The notes beneath the pieces are model-generated. The model worked only from the letters and a program-made list of their open reading frames with translations. It had not been told where the DNA came from and did no database searches. From positions 1 through 11,744 of the forward strand of contig DFCM01000133.1 of NCBI GenBank assembly GCA_002366995.1: 11,744 nucleotides of DNA. Reading direction: 5' to 3'. This DNA is from a bacterium UBP3_UBA3054. Its GTDB lineage: Bacteria; Auribacterota; UBA3054. This document shows positions 1 to 6,400 of the stretch, piece by piece (position 1 is the first letter of the stretch; every line of letters begins with the position of its first letter). A program made the translations under genes and the position numbers.

Positions 1-932
1 ACACCGCCCAGATCAGTTTCGGCTACGGACTTTTCACAGGCGGCTTCGGACTGCACTACGGCCTCGAGAAGATCGGCTCCTCAATCATCCCGGCCGCCAG
101 CGGCAACACCAGGAGGCAGTTCACGCTCCTGCAGGACCTTCAGCCGGAACTTTTGGTCTGCACCCCGACCTACGCCTTGCGGCTCATCGAGTACATGGAA
201 GAAGAGAAGATCCAAAGGGAGAGCCTGAACCTTAAAGTCGCCTTCCTTGGCAGCGAGCCCTGGACGGAAGAGATGCGCCTCTACATCGAAGAGCGGCTCC
301 AGGTCAACACCTGCAACAACTACGGCCTTTCCGAAGTCATAGGCCCCGGCATCAGCGGCGAGTGCGTCTATCACACCGGCATGCACATCCAGGAGGATTA
401 CTTCCTGGTCGAATGCCTCGACCCCGAAACCTTGGAGCCCGTTCCCGACGGACAGCTGGGAGAACTGGTCATCACGGCCCTTAATAAGGAAGCCATGCCG
501 ATGATCCGCTACCGCACGCGCGACCTGGCTTATATCATCAAAGACGACTCTCCCTGCCCCTGCGGCAGGACCACCAAGAGGATGAGCCGTATCAAAGGCC
601 GCTCCGATGACATGGTGATCATCAGAGGCGTCAACGTCTTCCCCAGCCAGGTGGAAGAAGCGCTGCTGCAGTGCAAGGACGTCACTCCTAACTTCCTCAT
701 CGTCCTGGATCGCCCCGGCTCCCTCGACCGCTCCGTGGTGAAAGTGGAAATGAGCCCGGCCTTCTTCTCGGATAAGATGAGCGAGATGCAGATGCTGAAG
801 AACAAGCTCGAGGAGACCATCCGCTCGTATACCGGCATCCACTTCGAAGTGGATCTGGTCCAGCCGCAAACTATTGAGCGCTTCACCGGCAAAGCCGCCC
901 GCGTCGTTGATAATCGTCCCAAGGAAAATTAA
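1..932 (+). CDS. paaK: Phenylacetate-CoA ligase (AMP-forming), 5'-truncated by window edge
   Basis: Activates phenylacetate or a related aryl/organic acid to its CoA thioester using ATP, in the cytoplasm. The frame is open from base 3 to the TAA at 930-932, giving about 309 residues; E. coli PaaK has 437, so roughly the first 125, including the P-loop-type ATP motif, lie outside the window. Visible family signatures, in order: SFGYGLFTGGFGLHYG near the left edge, the adenylate-forming motif NNYGLSEVIGPG, EDYF, the RYRTRDL stretch, the CPCGRT motif, GRSDDMVIIRGVNVFPSQ (hinge/A8 region) and a C-terminal FTGKAARV carrying the candidate catalytic lysine. The C-terminal acylphosphate-ligase domain is complete. 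The stop lies 2 bases before the symporter start, so the two are probably co-transcribed. The exact substrate is not settled: PaaK homologues in anaerobes also act on indoleacetate and other aryl acids from amino acid breakdown. Confidence 0.95.
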   Translation, partial: TAQISFGYGLFTGGFGLHYGLEKIGSSIIPAASGNTRRQFTLLQDLQPELLVCTPTYALRLIEYMEEEKIQRESLNLKVAFLGSEPWTEEMRLYIEERLQVNTCNNYGLSEVIGPGISGECVYHTGMHIQEDYFLVECLDPETLEPVPDGQLGELVITALNKEAMPMIRYRTRDLAYIIKDDSPCPCGRTTKRMSRIKGRSDDMVIIRGVNVFPSQVEEALLQCKDVTPNFLIVLDRPGSLDRSVVKVEMSPAFFSDKMSEMQMLKNKLEETIRSYTGIHFEVDLVQPQTIERFTGKAARVVDNRPKEN

Positions 933-934
933 AA

Positions 935-2392
935 ATGTCGTCTTTAACAACCGTTCTTTTAGTCGCCTTCATCATCCTTCTGGTCACCACCGGCGTTTAC
1001 GCCATGCGCCGTACAAAAAACCTTGAGGACTTCTTCCTGGGCGGCCGCAACGTCGGCCCCTGGATCTCCGCCTTTTCCTACGGCACCAGCTATTTCTCCG
1101 CCGTCATCTTCATCGGCTTCGCGGGAAGCCTGGGCTGGAAATTCGGTTACCCCGCCATGAGCATCGGCGTCGGCAACGCTATCTTCGGCGCGCTTTTGGC
1201 CTGGATCGTCCTGGCAAAAAGGACGCGCCGCATGACGCAGAACTTAGGCGCCATGACCATGCCGGGCTTCTTCTGCGAACGCTACGCGGCGCCTTATCTG
1301 AAGCCGCTCGCTGCCATAATCATTTTCATTTTCCTCGTCCCCTATTCCGCCTCCGTTTACAAAGGACTGGGGTACCTTTTCGTGGAAAACTTCAACATTC
1401 CCTATGAAGTCGCCTTGTGGCTCATGACCGGCGTGGCCGCCATCTACCTGATGCTTGGCGGTTACCTCGCCATGACTTTGACCGACTTCATCCAGGGCAT
1501 GATCATGCTGGCCGGCTCCATTCTGATCATGTGCCTTCTGGCCGACAAAGGCGGAGGCTGGGCTCACGTTTTCCAGAACATCACCGCCGCCAGAGTTGAG
1601 CACACTCCCGTCTCCACCTTCGGCTGGATAACGCTGGCTTCCGCCGTGATGATGACATCGTTTGCCCCCTGGGGCCTTCCCCAGATGATCCAGAAATACT
1701 ACGCCATCAAAAACGAGAAAGTGATCTTCAAGGCCACGGTCATCACCACCATCTTCGCCATGATCATCGGCTGCGCCGCCTATTTCACCGGCGCCATGAC
1801 GCACCTTTACTTCAAGGCGGGGCTTCCTGACGCCAAGGGCGTTTACGACACCCTGGTCCCCATCATGCTGAAGGATTGGCTGCCCGCTCCTCTTATGGCG
1901 CTGTTCCTTTTGCTCATCCTCTCCGCTTCCATGAGCACGCTTTCCAGCCTTGTTCTGGTCTCCTCCTCCACCGTCACCATCGACTTCTACAAGGGCATCG
2001 TCAACAAGGAAGCTTCCGAAGGAACAACGGTCACCCTGATGCGCATCATGAGCGCCATCTTCCTTCTGCTCTCTTACGTGATCGCCCACTCCGACAGCAA
2101 GTTCATCGTTGACCTTATGAGCCTCTCCTGGGGCGCCGTGGGAGGAGCCTTCATCGCTCCCTATCTCCTAGGCCTTTACTGGAAAGGCACGACCAAAGCG
2201 GGCGCTCTGGCCGGCATCATCTGCGGCCTCGGCTTGCAAATGATCCTGATCGCCCTGACCAACCTGCCTTCCACCCTCTGCTCCATGATCTCCATCATCG
2301 TCCCCTTCGCGGTGGTGCCCATCGTCAGCGCCTTCACCGAGAAGGTCCCGCAGGAAGTTATTGACAGAGCCTTCGCCAAACCTCAGGAATAA
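935..2392 (+). CDS. Sodium:solute symporter (SSS family)
   Basis: Inner-membrane transporter of 485 residues, the usual length for the family, that should couple inward Na+ flow to uptake of a small organic solute. The sequence is hydrophobic along its whole length, consistent with about 13 membrane helices. It shows the N-terminal LEDFFLGGRNVGPW signature, the LGGYLAMTLTDFIQGMIML segment, and LSASMSTLSSLVLVSSSTV followed by DFYKG, which matches the Na+-binding helix region of PutP-like proteins. The start at 935 is preceded by AAGGAAA at 921-927 with about 7 bases of spacing, inside the end of paaK. Being 2 bases from paaK, it may import the acid that PaaK activates, or an aromatic amino acid precursor; this is inference and the substrate cannot be read from the sequence. 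No convincing intrinsic terminator follows. Confidence 0.93.
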   Translation: MSSLTTVLLVAFIILLVTTGVYAMRRTKNLEDFFLGGRNVGPWISAFSYGTSYFSAVIFIGFAGSLGWKFGYPAMSIGVGNAIFGALLAWIVLAKRTRRMTQNLGAMTMPGFFCERYAAPYLKPLAAIIIFIFLVPYSASVYKGLGYLFVENFNIPYEVALWLMTGVAAIYLMLGGYLAMTLTDFIQGMIMLAGSILIMCLLADKGGGWAHVFQNITAARVEHTPVSTFGWITLASAVMMTSFAPWGLPQMIQKYYAIKNEKVIFKATVITTIFAMIIGCAAYFTGAMTHLYFKAGLPDAKGVYDTLVPIMLKDWLPAPLMALFLLLILSASMSTLSSLVLVSSSTVTIDFYKGIVNKEASEGTTVTLMRIMSAIFLLLSYVIAHSDSKFIVDLMSLSWGAVGGAFIAPYLLGLYWKGTTKAGALAGIICGLGLQMILIALTNLPSTLCSMISIIVPFAVVPIVSAFTEKVPQEVIDRAFAKPQE

Positions 2393-2458
2393 TTAGCAGC
2401 TAATCCTCTTAGCGCAAAAAAGCACATACCCTTAAGTGAACTCACGTTTTACAACCGG

Positions 2459-2479
2459 CGCATTCTGATATTCAGTGCG
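2459..2479. other. Imperfect hairpin downstream of the symporter gene
   Basis: CGCA pairs with TGCG, then a TT bulge on the left arm, CTGA pairs with TCAG, and the loop is TAT. It could mark the 3' end of the paaK-symporter transcript, but no U-run follows on either strand, so it does not meet the pattern of an intrinsic terminator. Its function is unknown. Confidence 0.25.
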
Positions 2480-2504
2480 ACAAAATGACTATTGAGCACA
2501 CAAT

Positions 2505-2539
2505 TTGAATTTGATAAAAAAAGCGTCTATAATTATGAT
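2505..2539 (+). promoter_or_regulatory. Two interleaved sigma70-type promoters for the PEP-CTERM gene
   Basis: Promoter 1 is TTGAAT at 2505-2510, a 17-base spacer, and a perfect TATAAT at 2528-2533. Promoter 2 is TTGATA at 2511-2516, again a 17-base spacer, and TATGAT at 2534-2539. The two are adjacent hexamers offset by exactly 6 bases. Promoter 1 predicts a start near 2540, just before the inverted repeat. Promoter 2 predicts a start near 2546, inside its left arm. They point at the gene starting at 2678 and leave a leader of about 130-140 bases. AT-rich DNA makes chance matches easier, but the double match with ideal spacing is strong. Confidence 0.62.
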
Positions 2540-2540
2540 A

Positions 2541-2573
2541 TGAACCCCAAATCTGTCCAAGATTTGGGGTTCA
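2541..2573. repeat. Perfect 14-bp inverted repeat with 5-base loop
   Basis: The left arm TGAACCCCAAATCT (2541-2554) is the exact reverse complement of AGATTTGGGGTTCA (2560-2573), with GTCCA between. It begins 7-8 bases after the TATAAT box at 2528-2533, so it would form the first part of the mRNA from that promoter. It could be a 5' stabilising stem-loop, a dimeric regulator's operator downstream of the promoter, or a dispersed genomic repeat. The bases that follow (CCTCATTAATGGGGGG) hold no U-run, which speaks against an intrinsic terminator. The structure is certain; the role is not. Confidence 0.9.
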
Positions 2574-2677
2574 CCTCATTAATGGGGGGTTGCCTTATTT
2601 TTATAAACACAGTAAAATTGGAGGATGAAGGAAAATAAGAACATATATTTTTCTGTTTAAATTGATTCGGAGGAATT

Positions 2678-4012
2678 ATGGGAAACTATTTTAAATTTTT
2701 CTCGACAGCCATATTGATATTGTCCGCTTGTTTTGTGGAAGCAGATAACAAAGCTGAAACACCATCTGGATATGGGACTAAGTCTAATCCATATAAAATA
2801 AACAAGGTTGAAAATTTGGTTTGGCTTTCGCAGAATGCGCTGCTTTTATCAGAACTTACTTATATCTCCCTTGAAAAAAACATTGATGCTTCTGAGACGA
2901 AAGATTGGAATAACGGAGAAGGTTTTATACCGATAGGCACTTCTGATAATCCCAATTATCCAATCAATGTTTGTGTCGATTTTAACGGCAAAGGCCACAC
3001 TATATTTGGACTGAATATTGATTGTCCAAGCGGTAAGTTCTTAGGGCTGTTCTCATCGCTTAGAGGATCAAAAATATATGATCTTGTTATTTCTAATTCT
3101 TATTTTTCCGGATATCGACAGATGGGGGCTATATCTGGCAATGCCGAGTCTTCGTTTTTTGAGAGATGCAGCGTCGTTGATAGTTCCTTAATTTGCAGCG
3201 TTACCAACATAAGCGGATTTGGCACCCATGTCTGGATAGGAGGCTTAGTCGGATATTCTGTTAAAAGCAACACTTTTAATCGCTGCGAATTCAGTGGCGA
3301 ATTATCCGGGGACTATGCTATCGGCGGAATAGCTGGTAACGCCAAAAACACCAAAGTTACGGATTCCGTTTCCAAAGCTGACTTGATTGACATAGGAGCC
3401 GACGCCCTCGCGATTGGCGGAATAATTGGGAACGCAGTTGATTCAAAAATTTTACGATGCGTATCGGAAATCAATTGTTTCAACAACACCAACGGTTACG
3501 GTATCGGCGGCGTTGCGGGGTTTGCCGGAATTAACGAAACCGAAATCAAATGCAGTTGCGCCAAAGGGAAAATTAGCGGCAACTATAGTATTGGCGGTAT
3601 AGTTGGAGACGGCGGAGGTTTGATTGAAAACTGTTATTCCAGATGCGAATTAAGAGGGAATAGAGGAATTGGCGGAATTATTGGAACGGTTGCATCTTTT
3701 TGCACAATTTCAAATTGCTATTCATTGGGAGAGATTTCCGCTGATTACGATTCGGGAGGAATCGTAGGCAACGATTATTATCAATCGGAAATAACCGACT
3801 GTTTTCACAGCTTAAGGCCTTTAAGCGGTTGGGAAAGCAACCGGGAAGAAATGAAAAATAAAAATACATATTCCGGTTGGGATTTCGATAAAATCTGGAA
3901 CATAAACGATGGTTTCGGGTACCCTTATTTTGAATGGGAGATTCCGGAACCAATGTTTGCGTTCACGGTTTTGTCTTTCTTGTTTATGAGTATGTATGTA
4001 AGCAGGCGCTAA
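2678..4012 (+). CDS. Secreted GLUG-repeat protein with C-terminal PEP-CTERM sorting signal
   Basis: A 444-residue exported protein of unknown role, probably a surface or extracellular beta-helix. Residues 1-22 form a signal peptide (MGNYFKF, then a hydrophobic core, ending near FVEA). Residues 31-51 (GYGTKSNPYKINKVENLVWL) match the lead-in common before GLUG repeats. GLUG cores (xGGxxG) lie at about 187, 215, 246, 276, 305, 331 and 359, with a weaker one at 149; most are preceded by a cysteine-containing strand such as RCEF or NCYS. Residues 422-444 are a PEP-CTERM signal: IPEP, a hydrophobic helix, then SRR, which in other bacteria is processed by an exosortase. The start has GGAGG at 2669-2673. 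Base composition is far more AT-rich than its neighbours: 2 of every 3 bases in 3421-3480 are A or T. This suggests acquisition by transfer or relaxed selection. No exosortase gene is in the window. Confidence 0.9.
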   Translation: MGNYFKFFSTAILILSACFVEADNKAETPSGYGTKSNPYKINKVENLVWLSQNALLLSELTYISLEKNIDASETKDWNNGEGFIPIGTSDNPNYPINVCVDFNGKGHTIFGLNIDCPSGKFLGLFSSLRGSKIYDLVISNSYFSGYRQMGAISGNAESSFFERCSVVDSSLICSVTNISGFGTHVWIGGLVGYSVKSNTFNRCEFSGELSGDYAIGGIAGNAKNTKVTDSVSKADLIDIGADALAIGGIIGNAVDSKILRCVSEINCFNNTNGYGIGGVAGFAGINETEIKCSCAKGKISGNYSIGGIVGDGGGLIENCYSRCELRGNRGIGGIIGTVASFCTISNCYSLGEISADYDSGGIVGNDYYQSEITDCFHSLRPLSGWESNREEMKNKNTYSGWDFDKIWNINDGFGYPYFEWEIPEPMFAFTVLSFLFMSMYVSRR

Positions 4013-4014
4013 GC

Positions 4015-4647
4015 TTACTTCGCGGGCTTCTTCTCCTTAAAAGCTATGCGGAAGCTAAGGTCGCTCTGGATAAGATCGGTGCTCCTTTCCTTCTCGGCTT
4101 CCTCGTAAAGCTCCATAATGTGCCATATCCTGCCGCGCCAGGTGTAGGCTTTGCTGCCGCTCATGGTCGCCCATTCCCAGCAGATCGGCTGCTCGTTCTC
4201 GTTGATCTTGCCGGAGAGGAAAGCGAAGTCCCACTGCTTGGCGCTGGGAAGCGAGAATACGACGTCCGGGTTTTCCTTGGAGAGTTTGTCAAGGACTTTG
4301 CCTATGCTGTCGAAAGGCACGGAAATGGCCGCGTTTTCGCCGGTCGCCTCCCCGATCAGATTCGAGAGCTGCTTCTGGGTCACGGGCTTCGTCATAATGA
4401 AATAGCTTTCGTCGTTCACGGAGCTCAAAGTGCCGACCGTCACGGTTCCCGGATTGACTTTGACAAAAAGCATGTCGTCGGGATCTTCCGTGTCGGGTTT
4501 TCCTTTTAGCATTTCCAGTTTAGCCTTTCCGTTTTCCGTCTTGACGACGGCGAAGTTCAAGGCCTCGGCGGCAGACTTCGGGGCTTTCTTGCCGAAGCAG
4601 GCGGTGAGGATAAGAGAAACAGCGATGAGAAAGAGAAGCTTTTTCAT
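4015..4647 (-). CDS. SUMF1/formylglycine-generating-enzyme-like lipoprotein, probably non-catalytic
   Basis: A 210-residue lipoprotein with a short signal peptide and lipobox LTAC (Cys17). The rest follows the outline of the FGE-sulfatase fold in shortened form: LFVKVNPGTVTVGT (61-74) for the opening strand, YFIMTKPVTQKQ (82-93) for the usual EVTNxQY segment, FSLPSAKQWDFAF (131-143) for RLPTEAEWEYA, WEWATMSG (157-164) for the WEW motif, and SFRIAF (198-203) for the closing GFR strand. Beyond the lipid cysteine only Cys156 remains, and the paired active-site cysteines of sulfatase-activating enzymes are absent. It is therefore more likely a binding or structural protein of the periplasm than an enzyme. 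Its start overlaps the tcdA stop as ATGA, with only a weak AAAGAA upstream. It is the last gene of the operon and ends 2 bases from the convergent GLUG gene. Confidence 0.72.
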   Translation of the reverse strand: MKKLLFLIAVSLILTACFGKKAPKSAAEALNFAVVKTENGKAKLEMLKGKPDTEDPDDMLFVKVNPGTVTVGTLSSVNDESYFIMTKPVTQKQLSNLIGEATGENAAISVPFDSIGKVLDKLSKENPDVVFSLPSAKQWDFAFLSGKINENEQPICWEWATMSGSKAYTWRGRIWHIMELYEEAEKERSTDLIQSDLSFRIAFKEKKPAK

Positions 4648-5330
4648 AGTTCTTTACAGAAGGTGTTGATTACAAAGGCGGCTAAATTTATTCCTGCGGC
4701 GGCGGGGACCATTCCGGAACTCGGAAGAGGAGATCCTTTCTCCACCTCGCAGGGTGTTTCTTTCGACATAACTACGGGAACAGCCTTTGAGGCGGGCTCT
4801 TCCCTAAGTAATTTTCTCAATTTTCGGGCAAGAGGGCAAGCGGTCGTCTTGCCGAGGGTGGTAACGGTCATTTTCGAGGGGTCCGTTCGTCTCGCGGTCC
4901 CCATGGAGGAGATGACGGGAATGCCGTTCCTCAGGGCGAAAAGGATGATCTCCGCTTTCGCCGGAATGTCGTCTATGGCGTCGATTATGAAATCGGCGTC
5001 CTTGGGAACGATATCGTCAATGTTGTCCTTGGAGAGGAATTCCGGAACAGATTCCGCCTCAATGGCGGGATCGATGCTCGCGATCCTCGCTTTCGCGGCT
5101 TCGGCCTTTTTTTGGCCGAGAGTGTCAATGGTGGCGTAAAGCTGGCGGTTCAGATTCGAGGGCTCGAAGACGTCGCCGTCAATCAGGACAAATCTCTTTA
5201 TCCCGGCCCGCGCCAGATTTTCGAGCGCGTAGAGGCCGACGCCGCCAAGGCCAACGAGAACGATCTTCTTTTGGCGGAAAGCGGCGGTCTTTGCTTCGCT
5301 GTAAAGGAGGGCTGTGCGGTCAACTGTCAT
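4644..5330 (-). CDS. tcdA: tRNA threonylcarbamoyladenosine dehydratase (ThiF/E1-like)
   Basis: Probable ATP-dependent enzyme that cyclises the t6A modification at tRNA position 37 to ct6A. The 228 residues show the E1-like nucleotide-binding core: VLVGLGGVG (24-32), LIDGDVFEPSNLNRQ (49-63) with the conserved Asp, Asn, Arg and Gln, then LGQKKAEAAKARI. Further on are DAIDDIPAKAEI, ISSMGTARRTDPSK, and the SKETP and VPAAAGINLA segments, which are typical of the TcdA (CsdL/YgdL) branch rather than ThiF or MoeB. It lacks the CxxC zinc pairs expected in MoeB/ThiF. The protein is shorter than E. coli TcdA (268 residues), mostly at the C-terminal end. A strong GGAGGA lies 6 bases before the start, inside the end of queA. 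Placement beside queA groups two anticodon-loop modification genes. Confidence 0.85.
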   Translation of the reverse strand: MTVDRTALLYSEAKTAAFRQKKIVLVGLGGVGLYALENLARAGIKRFVLIDGDVFEPSNLNRQLYATIDTLGQKKAEAAKARIASIDPAIEAESVPEFLSKDNIDDIVPKDADFIIDAIDDIPAKAEIILFALRNGIPVISSMGTARRTDPSKMTVTTLGKTTACPLARKLRKLLREEPASKAVPVVMSKETPCEVEKGSPLPSSGMVPAAAGINLAAFVINTFCKEL

Positions 5331-6400
5331 CTAAGATCCTCCAGAAGCATGCAGTCGCCGTAAGAAAAGAAGCGGTAGCGCTCCTTGACAGCCAGCTGGT
5401 AGATCTCCTTCCAGGCGTCGCCTATCAAAGCCGCCACCAGCATGAGGAGCGTGGATTTCGGCAAATGGAAGTTCGTTATGAGCGCGTCGATGGAGCGGAC
5501 TTTCAGGGGCGGATGGATGAAGATGCTCGTGGCGAGAAGCCCGGAGCGGAACTTCCCCTCCTCGTCCAAGCAGGATTCCAGAACTCGCAGGGAGGTCGTG
5601 CCGACCGCGATTATCCTTCTGCCCTCGCTCCTGGCTTTGTTCAAGAGCTCAGCCTGTTCCGAGGTAAAGGTGAAGGTCTCCTCGTGCATCTCGTGCTGAC
5701 GGATGTCGTTAACTTTCACAGGCTTAAATGTGCCAAGCCCGACGTTCAGCGTGACCTCCAGAAGCGTCACGCCAAGCTCTTCCAAAGCTTTCAGTATTTC
5801 GGGCGTAAAATGAAGCCCGGCGGTGGGGGCCGCCACGGCCCGGCCGCTCTTGGCGTAGACCGTCTGGTAGCGTTCCCTGTCGGAAGCCTCTGAGGGGCCT
5901 TTGGGGCGCTCTATGTAGGGAGGAAGGGGAACTGTCCCCTCTTTTTCCAAAAACGCGTTTACGGCGGCGCTGGAGGCCTCAAAGCGCACCCTGCGCTGGC
6001 CGTCCGGGAGTATTTCCGTAAATTCGCCCTTCAATTCGCCGCAGACGATCCTGACGCCCGCTTTGCAGGAGTGTCCCGGGCGGACGGTGGCGACGAATTC
6101 GCCCTCGCCCTCCTCTTTGGTCAGGAGGAGCTCTATCTTCGTCCCGGTGTCGGCTCTTTTGACGTAGAGCCTGGCCGGGATGACTTTGCAGTTGTTCAGG
6201 ACAAGGACGTCGCCCTCTTTGAAATAAGAGACGATGTCTTTGAAGATGCCCTCAGTGAGCGTGCCTTTGGCTTTGGAATAGCGGATAAGCCGGCTTCGGT
6301 CCCTTTCGGGCGCCGGCTGCTGGGCGATGAGTTCCTTGGGCAGATCGTATTCGTAAGCCCTGAGGTCCCACCAGGGATATGTTTCCTGCTTTTCCGTCAT
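5327..6400 (-). CDS. queA: S-adenosylmethionine:tRNA ribosyltransferase-isomerase
   Basis: Converts preQ1 at position 34 of GUN-anticodon tRNAs to epoxyqueuosine, using the ribosyl group of S-adenosylmethionine; cytoplasmic. The 357 residues match the usual length (E. coli 356). Family landmarks: LPKELIAQQPAPERDRSRL (20-38), VLNNCKVIPARL (67-78), DRERYQTVYAKSGRAVAAPT (174-193) followed by AGLHFT, NVGLGTFKPV (219-228), HEMHEE (236-241), GTTSLRVLES (267-276), ITNFHLPKSTLLMLVAALIG (308-327) and the C-terminal YRFFSYGDCMLL (342-353). Nothing appears missing. It overlaps the SpoIID-like gene upstream and tcdA downstream, each by ATGA; there is no strong ribosome site before its start, so coupled translation is likely. 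No other queuosine pathway genes are in the window. Confidence 0.97.
   Translation of the reverse strand: MTEKQETYPWWDLRAYEYDLPKELIAQQPAPERDRSRLIRYSKAKGTLTEGIFKDIVSYFKEGDVLVLNNCKVIPARLYVKRADTGTKIELLLTKEEGEGEFVATVRPGHSCKAGVRIVCGELKGEFTEILPDGQRRVRFEASSAAVNAFLEKEGTVPLPPYIERPKGPSEASDRERYQTVYAKSGRAVAAPTAGLHFTPEILKALEELGVTLLEVTLNVGLGTFKPVKVNDIRQHEMHEETFTFTSEQAELLNKARSEGRRIIAVGTTSLRVLESCLDEEGKFRSGLLATSIFIHPPLKVRSIDALITNFHLPKSTLLMLVAALIGDAWKEIYQLAVKERYRFFSYGDCMLLEDLR
5337..5342 (-). promoter_or_regulatory. Ribosome binding site of tcdA
   Basis: On the minus strand GGAGGA lies 6 bases before the ATG at 5330-5328, within the last codons of queA. It is the strongest Shine-Dalgarno match in the operon and supports this start for tcdA. 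Confidence 0.75.

Noticed and set aside
81..950. 289-codon open frame antisense to paaK
   Set aside because: Covered by the clear phenylacetate-CoA ligase frame; no motifs of its own.
1244..2089. 281-codon open frame antisense to the symporter
   Set aside because: Low-complexity His/Gly/Asp-rich product, mirror image of membrane-protein codons; the symporter on the other strand is unmistakable.
2392..2404. Short palindrome ATTAGC-A-GCTAAT right after the symporter stop
   Set aside because: A one-base centre cannot form a hairpin loop and the site is too short to claim as an operator.
2541..2573. Inverted repeat as an intrinsic terminator of the symporter gene
   Set aside because: No U-run follows on either strand and it lies downstream of a good promoter, at its start point.
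2625..2660. Short leader peptide (ATG to TAA, 11 codons) before the GLUG gene
   Set aside because: The GGAGG at 2620-2624 touches the ATG with no spacing, so efficient initiation is unlikely; no amino acid run suggests attenuation.
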